This document shows positions 24,563 to 33,156 of a stretch of 64,000 nucleotides of DNA, piece by piece. The position numbers were made by a program, and so were the translations under genes. The notes beneath the pieces were generated by a model that did no database searches, had not been told where the DNA came from, and saw only the letters and a program-made list of their open reading frames with translations. This DNA comes from Selenomonadales bacterium (GTDB lineage Bacteria; Bacillota; Negativicutes; Selenomonadales; Selenomonadaceae), in assembly GCA_900769615.1 (NCBI GenBank), contig CAAGHH010000020.1:3974-67973 (forward strand), in the 5' to 3' direction. Each line of letters starts with the position of its first letter. Position 1 is the stretch's first letter.

Positions 24563-25216
24563 TTGAAAACAGCAGCGTTTATTTTTGATATGGACGGCGT
24601 GATAATAGACAGTGAACCTATTCATTCACGCGTAAAAATGGATACGTTTGCGCATTTTGCGCTGGATTTTCCGGAAAAAGATTTAGCTTTGTATATGGGC
24701 AGGACCAGCGAAGCAATTTTTAGTGATGTCTTGAAAAAGTCGGGGCGCACGGATATTTTACTAGAGGATTTGGTGCGATATAAACATGAGCACTACCTGG
24801 AGGTATTAGAAAGTGGTATTATTGAGCCGGTTGCTGGCAGTGTCGAATTGATTCAGTCGCTCAAGGCAGCGGGGCTGCCGTTAGCACTCGCTACGTCATC
24901 GTGGCCTAAGGTTATGCGGACGGTATTGGCGCAGTTTGGCATAAGTGATTGTTTTCAATCAGTTATTTCCGGTGGTGAGCTTCCAGCAAGCAAACCGGAT
25001 CCAGCGATTTATCGGCTTTCTGCGAAAAATCTCGGTGTTGCTCCTGACAGTTGCATGGTGCTGGAGGATACGGAAAATGGGATCAAGGCTGCTAAAGGGG
25101 CGGGGATGTATTGTATCGCGTATCGCAATCCCAATTCCGGTCAACAAAATTTAGCACAGGCGGATCTGGTAGTAGATTCAATTGCTGACATAAGTTTAAA
25201 AAATATACTAGGTTAA
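24563..25216 (+). CDS. HAD-superfamily hydrolase, beta-phosphoglucomutase-like
   Basis: This 217-residue HAD subfamily IA protein has the nucleophile motif FDMDGVIIDSEP, motif II LATSSW (about residue 113), the lysine in KPDPAIY and the motif III acidic pair in VLEDTENGIKAA. A helical cap follows motif I. It resembles beta-phosphoglucomutase/sugar phosphatases; the substrate cannot be fixed. The TTG start directly follows the stop codon of the EAL-protein gene, with AGGTGA inside that gene's end, so the two are cotranscribed. Confidence 0.88.
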   Translation: MKTAAFIFDMDGVIIDSEPIHSRVKMDTFAHFALDFPEKDLALYMGRTSEAIFSDVLKKSGRTDILLEDLVRYKHEHYLEVLESGIIEPVAGSVELIQSLKAAGLPLALATSSWPKVMRTVLAQFGISDCFQSVISGGELPASKPDPAIYRLSAKNLGVAPDSCMVLEDTENGIKAAKGAGMYCIAYRNPNSGQQNLAQADLVVDSIADISLKNILG

Positions 25217-25254
25217 AAATAAAGCCCTCCCATTTTCGGGAAGGCTTTATTTTT
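25217..25254. terminator. Terminator after the HAD gene
   Basis: AAATAAAGCC..CCC/GGG..GGCTTTATTT hairpin with A- and T-rich flanks. It also faces the leftward small gene. Confidence 0.8.
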
Positions 25255-25293
25255 GAGCTGTCAAAGCTGTTATCATCTTTAACGTCGGTTATA

Positions 25294-25566
25294 TCAGACA
25301 ATAGGAAAACTGGCAATTGCACCAAATTTGATGCAATCAGTAGCAGCGGTAGGATCACCAGCCAGGATAGCGTCATGAACGGCTTCCAGGTCACTGCTTT
25401 CGATATGAATACGACCAGCAGCTAGCTCAGCGGTGACTTTTTCTAAAAGCAGCTTGCGGGCTTTTTTGGTGTCATGATAAATCGTCTGATTATAGAATAC
25501 GTTCATGGACGTTTGGCTTTTGGCCTCGTCACAGTTAAAGAAGATGAAGGCGTTTTTCTCTTTCAT
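25294..25566 (-). CDS. Small conserved-looking protein of unknown function
   Basis: This is a 90-residue soluble, mildly acidic protein with a phenylalanine-rich start (KEKNAFIFFNCDEAKS) and a middle helix with a basic stretch (TKKARKLLLEKVTAELAAGRIHI). A strong GGGGGAT Shine-Dalgarno lies about 10 nt upstream of the ATG, and codon use matches neighbours. I do not recognise the family. It stands alone between two convergent or divergent neighbours. Confidence 0.65.
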   Translation of the reverse strand: MKEKNAFIFFNCDEAKSQTSMNVFYNQTIYHDTKKARKLLLEKVTAELAAGRIHIESSDLEAVHDAILAGDPTAATDCIKFGAIASFPIV

Positions 25567-25705
25567 TAGTAAAATCCCCCTTTTACTTGTTAAGAAAAAT
25601 TTTCGAATATGTTGCTATTATAACATAATTTCCAGGAAATGATAAATCTGGTACTTTTGGCACGAAATATTGTCTTTTAAGTTTTGTAGATATTAAGGAA
25701 ATCGT

Positions 25706-25734
25706 TTGACAAATAACCATCTATGGTTTAAAGT
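25706..25734 (+). promoter_or_regulatory. Promoter of galM
   Basis: TTGACA (25706-25711), 17 nt, TAAAGT (25729-25734). Confidence 0.7.
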
Positions 25735-25799
25735 GAAAATATATGTAAAGAATTGTTTGAAATAAATCGCAATTCAAATTAAATCCTGGAGGGATAAAT

Positions 25800-26927
25800 A
25801 TGGCTATAATTAAAAAAGAAGCATTTGGAACGCTTAGCGATGGCAGCAAGGTAGAGTTGTATACACTTCGCAACACCAAAGGGACCGAGGTCAAGATTAC
25901 GACCTATGGAGCGCGGCTGGTCAGCTGGCGGACTTTTGATAGAAATTATAAACCGGTAGATGTAGTTTTAGGTTATGCGGATGCAGCTGCCTATGAAAAA
26001 GATGATACCAGTATGGGCGGCGTAGTGGGACGCCATGCTAACCGCATTGCTGGGGGCAAAGCGGTTATTGACGGTAAGGAATATCAGCTTGATTTAAATA
26101 CCGGTTCTAAGATGCAAAATCATATTCATGGCGGTTTTAAAGGCTTTCATGACCAGTTATGGACAGCTGAGGAAACTTATGAAGGGGTAAAGTTTACTTA
26201 TAAGGCTAAAGATGGTGAAGGCGGTTATCCTGGTAATATGACGGTGTCGGTTCTCTATTCGCTGTCTAATGATAACGAGCTGTCACTTAAATATGAGGCG
26301 GTTTCGGATAAAGATACGATTTGCAATCTTACTAATCATAGTTATTTCAATTTGAATGGTTTTGCGTCGGGTCCTGTGCTCGGACAGAAAATCCAGATTT
26401 TTGCTGATAAATACACTTGGGCGGATGCGGAGTCATTGCCCGATGGCAGAATTTTGCCAGTTGCTGGCACGCCGATGGATTTGCGGCAGCCAACATTAAT
26501 TGGGGCGCATATTGATGATGACTTTGATGAGCTAAAGATGGGACAGGGCTATGACCATAACTGGGTAATCAATGATACGCCGATAAGCGTTGAACAAAAA
26601 AGTGGTATGTTTGGTTTTGATCCACATTGTCCGATTGATTATAATAAAGCAGGTCTTAAAAAAGCGGCTTATGCTGAAGCTGAAGAATCAGGTCTTACCC
26701 TTACTTGCTACACGACAGCTCCGGGGGTGCAGTTTTACACCGGTAACTTCCTTTGCGGCGGTATAAAAGGCAAAGATGGCGTTGAATTTGAACGCCGGAC
26801 AGGGTTCTGCCTGGAAACGCAATATTATCCAAATGCCTTAGCTAATCCGGAATTCCCCCAGCCAATTCTCAAGAAGGGGGATATTTGGCAGTCGCAAACG
26901 GTTTATGTTTTGCAATTAAAAGATTAA
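25800..26927 (+). CDS. galM: Aldose 1-epimerase (galactose mutarotase)
   Basis: This 375-residue beta-sandwich enzyme interconverts alpha- and beta-anomers of aldoses. Catalytic His occurs in NLTNHSYFNLNG (about residue 180) and the catalytic Glu region in TGFCLETQYYPNA (about residue 340). GRHANRIAGGKAVIDGK near residue 80 is also typical. The ATG follows CTGGAGGG. It stands alone, with its own promoter and terminator and no adjacent galactose genes. Confidence 0.94.
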   Translation: MAIIKKEAFGTLSDGSKVELYTLRNTKGTEVKITTYGARLVSWRTFDRNYKPVDVVLGYADAAAYEKDDTSMGGVVGRHANRIAGGKAVIDGKEYQLDLNTGSKMQNHIHGGFKGFHDQLWTAEETYEGVKFTYKAKDGEGGYPGNMTVSVLYSLSNDNELSLKYEAVSDKDTICNLTNHSYFNLNGFASGPVLGQKIQIFADKYTWADAESLPDGRILPVAGTPMDLRQPTLIGAHIDDDFDELKMGQGYDHNWVINDTPISVEQKSGMFGFDPHCPIDYNKAGLKKAAYAEAEESGLTLTCYTTAPGVQFYTGNFLCGGIKGKDGVEFERRTGFCLETQYYPNALANPEFPQPILKKGDIWQSQTVYVLQLKD

Positions 26928-26954
26928 TGATTAAATTTTATTGAAAGCAAGGCT

Positions 26955-26992
26955 AATCCGCATTTATGCAGACATAAATGCGGATTATTTTA
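26955..26992 (+). terminator. Terminator of galM
   Basis: A 14-bp perfect stem AATCCGCATTTATG/CATAAATGCGGATT is followed by ATTTT. Confidence 0.85.
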
Positions 26993-27167
26993 TAAGCTGA
27001 CTGACAGGATTAAATAAGAGTTATTCTTAATGAGGATAATATTTGACAATAATAAAATAAGGCGAATTTAGTAGACAATTGTCAGTGTAACTATTACAAT
27101 ATAACTGGCAAATAAAAATAAACAATAATAAACAATAGTGCTAATGTTAGCAGCAGGGAGGAAGATC

Positions 27168-28361
27168 ATGAATATTCATGAGTATCAAAGCAAGGCGATT
27201 TTGAAATCCTATGGTGTTAAGGTCCCGGAAGGCTTGCCAGCCTTTAGTGTGCAAGAGGCTATTGCAAATGCGAAAAAGATTGCGACACCGGTAATGGTAG
27301 TTAAGGCGCAGATTCATGCTGGCGGACGCGGCAAGGCTGGCGGTGTAAAAATAGCTAAAACTGTCGCTGAGGTAGAGCAGTATGCGACTGAACTCTTAGG
27401 TAAGACTTTGGTAACTAAGCAGACTGGTCCTGCTGGTAAAAAAGTAAACCGATTACTGATAGAAGCAGGCTCTAATATAAAAAAAGAGTATTATCTGTCA
27501 TTTGTTATTGACCGGCAGACTGCTAAGGTAGTTATGATGGGCTCCGAGGAAGGCGGTATGGAAATAGAAAAAGTCGCTGCGGAGATGCCGGATAAGATTA
27601 TCAAGGAATATATTGATCCAGCTATTGGTTTAGCCCCATTTCAGGCTAACCGCATGGCTTATGCCATGAATTTTCCACCGGCAGCTATCCGCAAGGCAGA
27701 AAAACTGATGCTTTGTTTGTACAATGCCTTTATTGGAAAAGATTGCTCGCTAGCTGAGATAAATCCGCTGGTGGTAACAGCCGAAGATGATGTGGTAGCT
27801 TTGGATGCTAAGCTGAACTTTGATGATAGTGCGCTTTATAGACATCCTGATATTGAAGAGCTTCGGGATGAAAGCGAAGAGGATCCTAAAGAACGGCGGG
27901 CAGCTAAGGCTGGGCTAAACTATGTAAATCTTGGCGGCGATGTTGCTTGCATGGTCAATGGCGCGGGACTGGCTATGGCTACGGTTGATATTATTAAATA
28001 CTATGGCGGGGAGCCGGCTAATTTCCTTGATGTTGGTGGTGATTCAACCCCAGAAAAAATTGCTGAAGCCTTTAATATTATGTTGGAGGGCAATCAGGCC
28101 AAGGGTATTTTTGTCAATATCTTTGGTGGCATAAATAAATGTGATTTGGTTGCTGAAGGAATAGTAGAGGCTGCTAAACTCATCTCAAAAGATGGCAAAT
28201 CGCTGCCAGTTCCAGTAGTTGTGCGTTTGGAAGGCACTAATGTCAAACGAGGTCGGGAAATTTTACAGAATACGCCGATTGCTAATGTTATCATGGCGCC
28301 GACAATGGAGGGCGGTGCGGAAGAAATCGTTAAATTAGTAAAACAGGCTGAGCAAGGCTGA
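27168..28361 (+). CDS. sucC: Succinate-CoA ligase (ADP-forming), beta subunit
   Basis: This 397-residue subunit has an N-terminal ATP-grasp domain (MNIHEYQSKAIL, KAQIHAGGRGKAGGVK) and a C-terminal CoA-ligase domain (GGDSTPEKIAEAF, FVNIFGGINKCD). With SucD it interconverts succinyl-CoA and succinate with ATP formation; in propionate/succinate fermenters it can run in either direction. The ATG at 27168 follows AGGGAGGA, and an upstream ATG at 27138 lacks support. sucD follows with a 20-nt gap. A perfect palindrome GACAATTGTC (27073-27082) lies upstream. Confidence 0.96.
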   Translation: MNIHEYQSKAILKSYGVKVPEGLPAFSVQEAIANAKKIATPVMVVKAQIHAGGRGKAGGVKIAKTVAEVEQYATELLGKTLVTKQTGPAGKKVNRLLIEAGSNIKKEYYLSFVIDRQTAKVVMMGSEEGGMEIEKVAAEMPDKIIKEYIDPAIGLAPFQANRMAYAMNFPPAAIRKAEKLMLCLYNAFIGKDCSLAEINPLVVTAEDDVVALDAKLNFDDSALYRHPDIEELRDESEEDPKERRAAKAGLNYVNLGGDVACMVNGAGLAMATVDIIKYYGGEPANFLDVGGDSTPEKIAEAFNIMLEGNQAKGIFVNIFGGINKCDLVAEGIVEAAKLISKDGKSLPVPVVVRLEGTNVKRGREILQNTPIANVIMAPTMEGGAEEIVKLVKQAEQG

Positions 28362-28381
28362 TTTTGGCAGGAGGGTTTAAG

Positions 28382-29287
28382 ATGGGCGTTTTGATAAATA
28401 AAGATACCAAGGTTATAGTTCAAGGCATCACTGGCAAGGCGGCAGCCTTTCATACCAAGCAGATGCTGGATTATGGTACAAAAATTGTAGCTGGAGTTAC
28501 GCCGGGCAAGGCTGGTCAAATGGTAGAAGGCGTGCCGGTTTATAATACGGTAAAAGAAGCTGTGGCAAAAACTGGTGCTACGGCCTCGGTTATTTATGTG
28601 CCAGCGCGTTTTGCCGCTGATTCGATTATGGAGGCAGTTGATGCTGGTCTTGATTTGGCAGTATGTATAACGGAACATATTCCGGTGCTGGATATGATAA
28701 AGGTTCGCCGTTACATGGAAGGCAAGAAAACGCGGCTGATTGGACCAAATTGTCCAGGAATATTAACAGCTGATGAAGCTAAACTGGGTATTATTCCGGG
28801 ATATATTCATAAAAAAGGGCATGTTGGTGTAATTTCCCGTTCGGGAACGCTTACGTATGAAGCGACATTCCAGCTTACCGCGGCTGGTATCGGTCAGACA
28901 ACAGCTATTGGCATCGGCGGTGATCCAATAAAGGGAACTGACTTTATTGATGCGTTGGAGCTGTTTAAAAACGATCCGGATACATTGGCAGTGTTGATAA
29001 TAGGTGAAATTGGCGGTACGGCTGAAGAAGATGCCGCTAAATGGATTGCGGAAAACATGCCAGATAAACCGGTCGCAGCCTTTATTTCAGGTCGTCAGGC
29101 GCCTCCGGGCAAACGTATGGGACATGCGGGGGCAATTATATCAGGCGGCAAAGGTACGGCTGCTGATAAGATCAAAGCCTTGAATGCGGTTGGTATAGAG
29201 GTGGCAGATACGGTAGCGCATATTGGCGAAACAGTAGTTGCTACGCTAAAGAAAAAAGGTATTTACGAGCAGTGTCATACTTGTTAA
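28382..29287 (+). CDS. sucD: Succinate-CoA ligase (ADP-forming), alpha subunit
   Basis: This 301-residue subunit has a CoA-binding Rossmann domain (VIVQGITGKAAAFHTKQML, GVTPGKAGQ) and the phosphohistidine site in GKRMGHAGAIISGGKGTA (about residue 243). The ATG at 28382 has AGGAGGG 6 nt upstream and matches family N-termini; the earlier in-frame ATG at 28364 lacks a ribosome-binding site. It forms the functional enzyme with the upstream sucC product. Confidence 0.96.
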   Translation: MGVLINKDTKVIVQGITGKAAAFHTKQMLDYGTKIVAGVTPGKAGQMVEGVPVYNTVKEAVAKTGATASVIYVPARFAADSIMEAVDAGLDLAVCITEHIPVLDMIKVRRYMEGKKTRLIGPNCPGILTADEAKLGIIPGYIHKKGHVGVISRSGTLTYEATFQLTAAGIGQTTAIGIGGDPIKGTDFIDALELFKNDPDTLAVLIIGEIGGTAEEDAAKWIAENMPDKPVAAFISGRQAPPGKRMGHAGAIISGGKGTAADKIKALNAVGIEVADTVAHIGETVVATLKKKGIYEQCHTC

Positions 29288-29300
29288 AGGAATGACCAAC

Positions 29301-29335
29301 AAAAATAAGAGCAGCTTTAAGCTGCTCTTATTTTT
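29301..29335. terminator. Bidirectional terminator between sucD and the hydrogenase operon
   Basis: A 17-bp perfect stem with flanking A5 and T5 lies between the converging transcripts. Confidence 0.9.
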
Positions 29336-29351
29336 GTTGCAAGATATTTTA

Positions 29352-30044
29352 TTAATCTTTTACTTTTTCCAAATCATGTTCAACCCATAATGGATGATGA
29401 TGCGTGGAATCATTGACTCTTATACGACCGTTGGTGAACATACAGATAAATTCTTTCCAGTTATACATACCAAGGGGAATATGACCACCGCAGACGCAAG
29501 CTAAAAGTCCTAAGCCAACGATAAGGTGAATCTTATCGGCATACCAAGCGATTTCCTTTGGTACGAGAGGCAAAGCCAGGTAAAGTACCCAGCCGGTTAG
29601 AATAATGATAATACCACCAAAGAATACCATAACGCCCATCATTTTCTGACCGGAGTTGATTTTTCCCATTGGCGGAACAGGCACTTCTTTATTAAAGAGA
29701 ATTTTCTGCGGATAACCGCCGGATACTTTCATCCAATCAATATCGCGTTTGGTCCAATCAAAAATTTCATGCAGGAAAGCACCGACTTTTTTGTATTGGA
29801 AAATGAAGAAAAGTACACAGCCAAGAGTTAAAATCCAAGCACCGATAATATGAATCTGCATCATGAGATGCATGATAGCTGCATTGGTAAAAATACCAGG
29901 AAGATATGGTGCAAGGAACGGACGCAAAAAGAGCAGTGCACCTGTAAAACCTGCTGGCAGGAAACCTAGAACCAGTGACCAGTGAAAGAGGCGGACAGCC
30001 AAGGTATGGCGCAGGACATAGTCATTATTGTTAAATTGAGACAT
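29352..30044 (-). CDS. Cytochrome b subunit of membrane-bound [FeFe] hydrogenase
   Basis: This 230-residue protein of the formate dehydrogenase-gamma/HydC cytochrome b561 type has four helices. Candidate haem-ligand histidines occur in VRLFHWSLVLGF, IMHLMMQIHIIG, ADKIHLIVGLGL and CGGHIPLGMY. It would pass electrons from the periplasmic hydrogenase to menaquinone, or in reverse. The second ATG (30044) is preferred because AGGAGG is 8 nt upstream; the first ATG is only 2 nt from it. It is the last gene of the three-gene hydrogenase operon. Confidence 0.85.
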   Translation of the reverse strand: MSQFNNNDYVLRHTLAVRLFHWSLVLGFLPAGFTGALLFLRPFLAPYLPGIFTNAAIMHLMMQIHIIGAWILTLGCVLFFIFQYKKVGAFLHEIFDWTKRDIDWMKVSGGYPQKILFNKEVPVPPMGKINSGQKMMGVMVFFGGIIIILTGWVLYLALPLVPKEIAWYADKIHLIVGLGLLACVCGGHIPLGMYNWKEFICMFTNGRIRVNDSTHHHPLWVEHDLEKVKD

Positions 30045-30059
30045 TACCATAACCTCCTA

Positions 30060-30377
30060 TCAAAGCGCAGTCCGGTCAACGTAGCGGGTGTGGAACAGTT
30101 CTTCCGCTAGCGGCTGGAGCGGCTGGGTATTTAAATTAGCATACATTTTTTGCAAGCTCTTATTTTGATGACTTTGACGAGCTGCCTGCTTTTCATCGTC
30201 TTTGTAAAGACCAGCGGTACGCATTTTGATGTATTTATTACGATCAACGAATACATCAGTAAGCGTATAAAGACCAGTCCACAGAACCGCACAAATTACA
30301 CCGATAATGCCGATGAACTGACGGCGGGTAATAGAGACTTCCTTCTCTTTATAATTATAGCCATAATCGTAACTCAT
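30060..30377 (-). CDS. [FeFe] hydrogenase small subunit with Tat signal
   Basis: This 105-residue protein has a twin-arginine motif (ITRRQFIG) followed by a hydrophobic helix (about 20-45). The C-terminal half resembles the iron-hydrogenase small-subunit domain (KYIKMRTAGLYKDDEKQ and LAEELFHTRYVDRT). In Desulfovibrio-type periplasmic hydrogenases the small subunit carries the Tat signal that exports the pre-folded large subunit. The start follows AAGGAGAT. It lies 11 nt downstream of the large-subunit gene. Confidence 0.87.
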   Translation of the reverse strand: MSYDYGYNYKEKEVSITRRQFIGIIGVICAVLWTGLYTLTDVFVDRNKYIKMRTAGLYKDDEKQAARQSHQNKSLQKMYANLNTQPLQPLAEELFHTRYVDRTAL

Positions 30378-30388
30378 GATTTATCTCC

Positions 30389-31645
30389 TTATTTCCACGG
30401 CAGAATTGCCTTGAAAGAATCGGTCCAAGATGTTCCCATCGGGTTAATTGGCTGACCGCCGCCGTTTACGCAGCCACCAGGACAATTCATAACTTCGATG
30501 AAGTGGTATGGTGACTTGCCAGCGCGAACTTCTTCTAGTAAAGGAGCGATGTTTTTCGTGCCATGCACTACCGCTACCTTGAGGGTAATTTCCTGACCGT
30601 TCTTTAATTTGATAGGAACATCAGCACTCTTTACTGCTTTTAAGCCGCGAACTGGTTTGAAGGTAAGATCAGGCAGTTCTTCGCCGGAAAGAACGAAATA
30701 AGCCGTGCGCAAAGCTGCTTCCATAACACCGCCAGTAGCACCGAAGATAGTACCAGCGCCAGTGTATTCAGCCATGGGGTTGTCTTTTTCTTCAGCTGGC
30801 GTAACATTTTTTAGGTCAATGCCGAGTTTCTTTAACAGGCGGGCGAGATCGCGTGTGGTAAGAACCGCATCAGTGTCTTGATATTCAGCGGTATGACCTT
30901 TTTTCTTCCAGTAGTCAGCAGCGGCCGTAAATTCTGGGCGGGAAGCTTCAAACTTTTTAGCCGTGCAAGGATAGACACCTACGCAATAGATGTTTTCCGG
31001 TTCCGTATGCCATACCTCGGTAGCACCAAAGGTCTTGACAACTGGACCAGCCATACCCTGCGGGGATTTTGCTGTGGACAGGTGTGAGCGTAAATCCGGA
31101 TAATAAAGCTCAACATAGCGAACCCAAGCCGGACAGCAGGATGTAAACTGTGGCAGCGGACCCATTTCATGCGGGACAGCTTCGTTTAAGACGTATTTTT
31201 TGATTTTTTCGATTAACTCAGTGCCTTCTTCCATGATAGTGTTGTCAGCAGCAAAGTTAACATCCATGATTTTAAAGCCGGCTGCTTTTAGTGCGCCGTA
31301 CATTTGCTCGGTTACAAGTGAACCTGGTTCCATGCCAAATTCTTCGCCTAGTGCAACACGAACTGCTGGAGCGATTGTAGCTACAACGGTCGTGTTTTTG
31401 TCTTGCAATTTCTGAATAACAGTATCGACAACATCGACTGTATCCTCGATAGCTCCAAACGGGCAGTTGACTAGACATTGTGCGCACTGCAGGCACTTAC
31501 TGTCATCAATATGATGTGTAGCACCATACGGGCCATCAATAGCGTTGACTGGGCAAAAAGATTTGCAGGAGTCGCAGCCTTTGCATCGTTCCGGATTGAT
31601 TTTCACGATGCCGTGAAGTTCCTTGCTTTGATAAGATTTAGCCAT
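30389..31645 (-). CDS. [FeFe] hydrogenase large subunit
   Basis: This 418-residue catalytic subunit has two N-terminal [4Fe-4S] ferredoxin motifs (Cys21/24/27/31 and Cys51/54/57/61). The three H-cluster motifs are TSCCPAW (Cys170/171), VYPCTAKK (Cys227) and MNCPGGCVNGGGQP (Cys388, Cys392). The short form without extra N-terminal clusters matches the dimeric periplasmic type. It has no signal peptide of its own and probably travels with the Tat-tagged small subunit. The ATG follows AGGGAGAG. Maturases HydE, HydF and HydG are not in this window. Confidence 0.95.
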   Translation of the reverse strand: MAKSYQSKELHGIVKINPERCKGCDSCKSFCPVNAIDGPYGATHHIDDSKCLQCAQCLVNCPFGAIEDTVDVVDTVIQKLQDKNTTVVATIAPAVRVALGEEFGMEPGSLVTEQMYGALKAAGFKIMDVNFAADNTIMEEGTELIEKIKKYVLNEAVPHEMGPLPQFTSCCPAWVRYVELYYPDLRSHLSTAKSPQGMAGPVVKTFGATEVWHTEPENIYCVGVYPCTAKKFEASRPEFTAAADYWKKKGHTAEYQDTDAVLTTRDLARLLKKLGIDLKNVTPAEEKDNPMAEYTGAGTIFGATGGVMEAALRTAYFVLSGEELPDLTFKPVRGLKAVKSADVPIKLKNGQEITLKVAVVHGTKNIAPLLEEVRAGKSPYHFIEVMNCPGGCVNGGGQPINPMGTSWTDSFKAILPWK

Positions 31646-31767
31646 AACATGCTCTCCCTTAAATAAATTGAACTAATACTTACCCCATTATTATATAAAA
31701 AAAATTGCTAATATGAAAGACCTATAATATGAAATATGCTAGATATGTAAAAAATAAATGGAAAAAA

Positions 31768-31799
31768 TAAAAAATCAGGTCATTTAACCTGATTTTTTA
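31768..31799 (-). terminator. Terminator of the hydroxyacid dehydrogenase gene
   Basis: AAAAATCAGGT/ACCTGATTTTTT hairpin just downstream of the leftward gene at 31831. Confidence 0.8.
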
Positions 31800-31830
31800 T
31801 CAATATGTCTAATTTTTAATTAATAGCTAA

Positions 31831-32787
31831 TTATTTTACGCCGGCACCATCGAGCGCACTGCGGACGCTCTGAGCTGCTGCATGGAGTTTTTCCAGTTCG
31901 TCATCGGAAAGATGTACTTCAAAGGAACGCATAATACCATCAGCGCAAACCATACGCGGAATAGAAAGAGCTACATCTTTAATGCCATATTCGCCTTCGA
32001 GAACAGCGGAGCAAGGCAGAATAGTGTGCTCATCATAAAGTACTGATTTGATGAAACGGCAAGCAGCCATAGCAATACCCGTATTGGTAAAGCCCTTGCG
32101 GTTGATAACATCATAAGCAACCTGTACGAGTTCCTGCTCAACTGCTTCGTGGCTGAGGCGTTCCGTATGATGGAAGTATTCATCAAGGTCATCAATAGGG
32201 AAGCCAGCGCAGCTGGTCGTCGACCAAGCAACAAAAGCTGAGTTGCCGTGTTCGCCTAAAACGTAGCCGTTGATGTTTTTAGGATCTACCTGATATTTGT
32301 CTGCCAGAATGCGACGGAAACGGTAAGTCTCAAGCAGCGTACCAGTACCTAAAATGAGGTTGCGCGGATAATCGAACTGAGTAGAAACAACATAAGTAGC
32401 AACATCCAAAGGATTCGTAATCATGATGATCATAGCTTCTTTGGTGCGTTTTACGATCTCACTCATAACGGACTGCATGATTTTAGCGTTAGTGCCAGCC
32501 AGTTTCAAGCGATCCGGTGTTTCGCCCGGGCGAATGGAAGGACCAGCTGTAATAACGATGATGTTGGCGTCTTTGCAATCATCATAGTCACCAAGGTGGA
32601 ATTTGATGTTGGTGCTGTAGACGCAGGACGTAGCATGGCTCGAATCTTTAGCTTCGCCCCAAGCTTTGTCTTCGTTGAGGTCAATCAAGGCAACTTCCGT
32701 AGCGAGCTGGAAGTCAGCGATTTTGTTGGCAACGGCTGAACCAACGTTGCTGGCACCGATGACGACAATTTTTCTTCTGTTGTTCAT
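31831..32787 (-). CDS. L-2-hydroxyisocaproate dehydrogenase-like (LDH superfamily)
   Basis: This 318-residue NAD-dependent enzyme of the lactate/malate dehydrogenase fold has the N-terminal VVIGASNVGSAVA, substrate-binding TNPLDVATYV and catalytic GEHGNS motifs. The specificity loop reads AGPSIRPGETPDRL: Ile stands where LDH has Gln102 and MDH has Arg102, and two residues are inserted before the conserved Arg. ILGTGTLLETYRFRR and VAWSTTS resemble L-hydroxyisocaproate dehydrogenase rather than LDH. A branched or larger 2-oxo acid is the likely substrate. The ATG at 32787 follows AGGGGG; a longer start at 32814 lacks support. Confidence 0.85.
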   Translation of the reverse strand: MNNRRKIVVIGASNVGSAVANKIADFQLATEVALIDLNEDKAWGEAKDSSHATSCVYSTNIKFHLGDYDDCKDANIIVITAGPSIRPGETPDRLKLAGTNAKIMQSVMSEIVKRTKEAMIIMITNPLDVATYVVSTQFDYPRNLILGTGTLLETYRFRRILADKYQVDPKNINGYVLGEHGNSAFVAWSTTSCAGFPIDDLDEYFHHTERLSHEAVEQELVQVAYDVINRKGFTNTGIAMAACRFIKSVLYDEHTILPCSAVLEGEYGIKDVALSIPRMVCADGIMRSFEVHLSDDELEKLHAAAQSVRSALDGAGVK

Positions 32788-32844
32788 ATCGAAAAACCCC
32801 CTGTGTAAAAACATGAATGTGAAAAAAATCCCTAAGTCGAATTA

Positions 32845-32873
32845 ATCGTAGCACTATGTAGGGTTAGTGTCAA
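32845..32873 (-). promoter_or_regulatory. Promoter of the hydroxyacid dehydrogenase gene
   Basis: On the minus strand: TTGACA (32868-32873), 17 nt, TACGAT (32845-32850). Confidence 0.75.
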
Positions 32874-33007
32874 TGAAATAACTTAAAGAAAAAAAAGAGA
32901 AATTTTTCATAAAATTTAACTAAATGTCATAAATGATGTAAAAATGCGTAAATTTGTCAGCCCTTTTAAATTATGGAGCTATGGCAAGTATTTTTCCTTT
33001 TTAGTCA

Positions 33008-33036
33008 TTGTATTTAAGGATGTTTTATTATATTAT
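33008..33036 (+). promoter_or_regulatory. Promoter upstream of mbl
   Basis: TTGTAT (33008-33013), 17 nt, TATTAT (33031-33036). The rest of the 369-nt gap between the divergent genes (32788-33156) is A+T-rich; I see no gene in it. Confidence 0.6.
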
Positions 33037-33156
33037 TAATAAGATACAACTTAGCTGAGCTTTACGGAGTAAATCCAGCAAGTTTTCATGATTGTTTGAA
33101 TATAATATGACTATAATGCATAGTCTTTCTTTACTTGGAAGGGGAAAACGAACGAA

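Noticed and set aside
27073..27082. Perfect palindrome GACAATTGTC upstream of sucC as a regulator site
   Set aside because: A 10-bp palindrome can arise by chance in A+T-rich sequence and no second copy was found near related genes.
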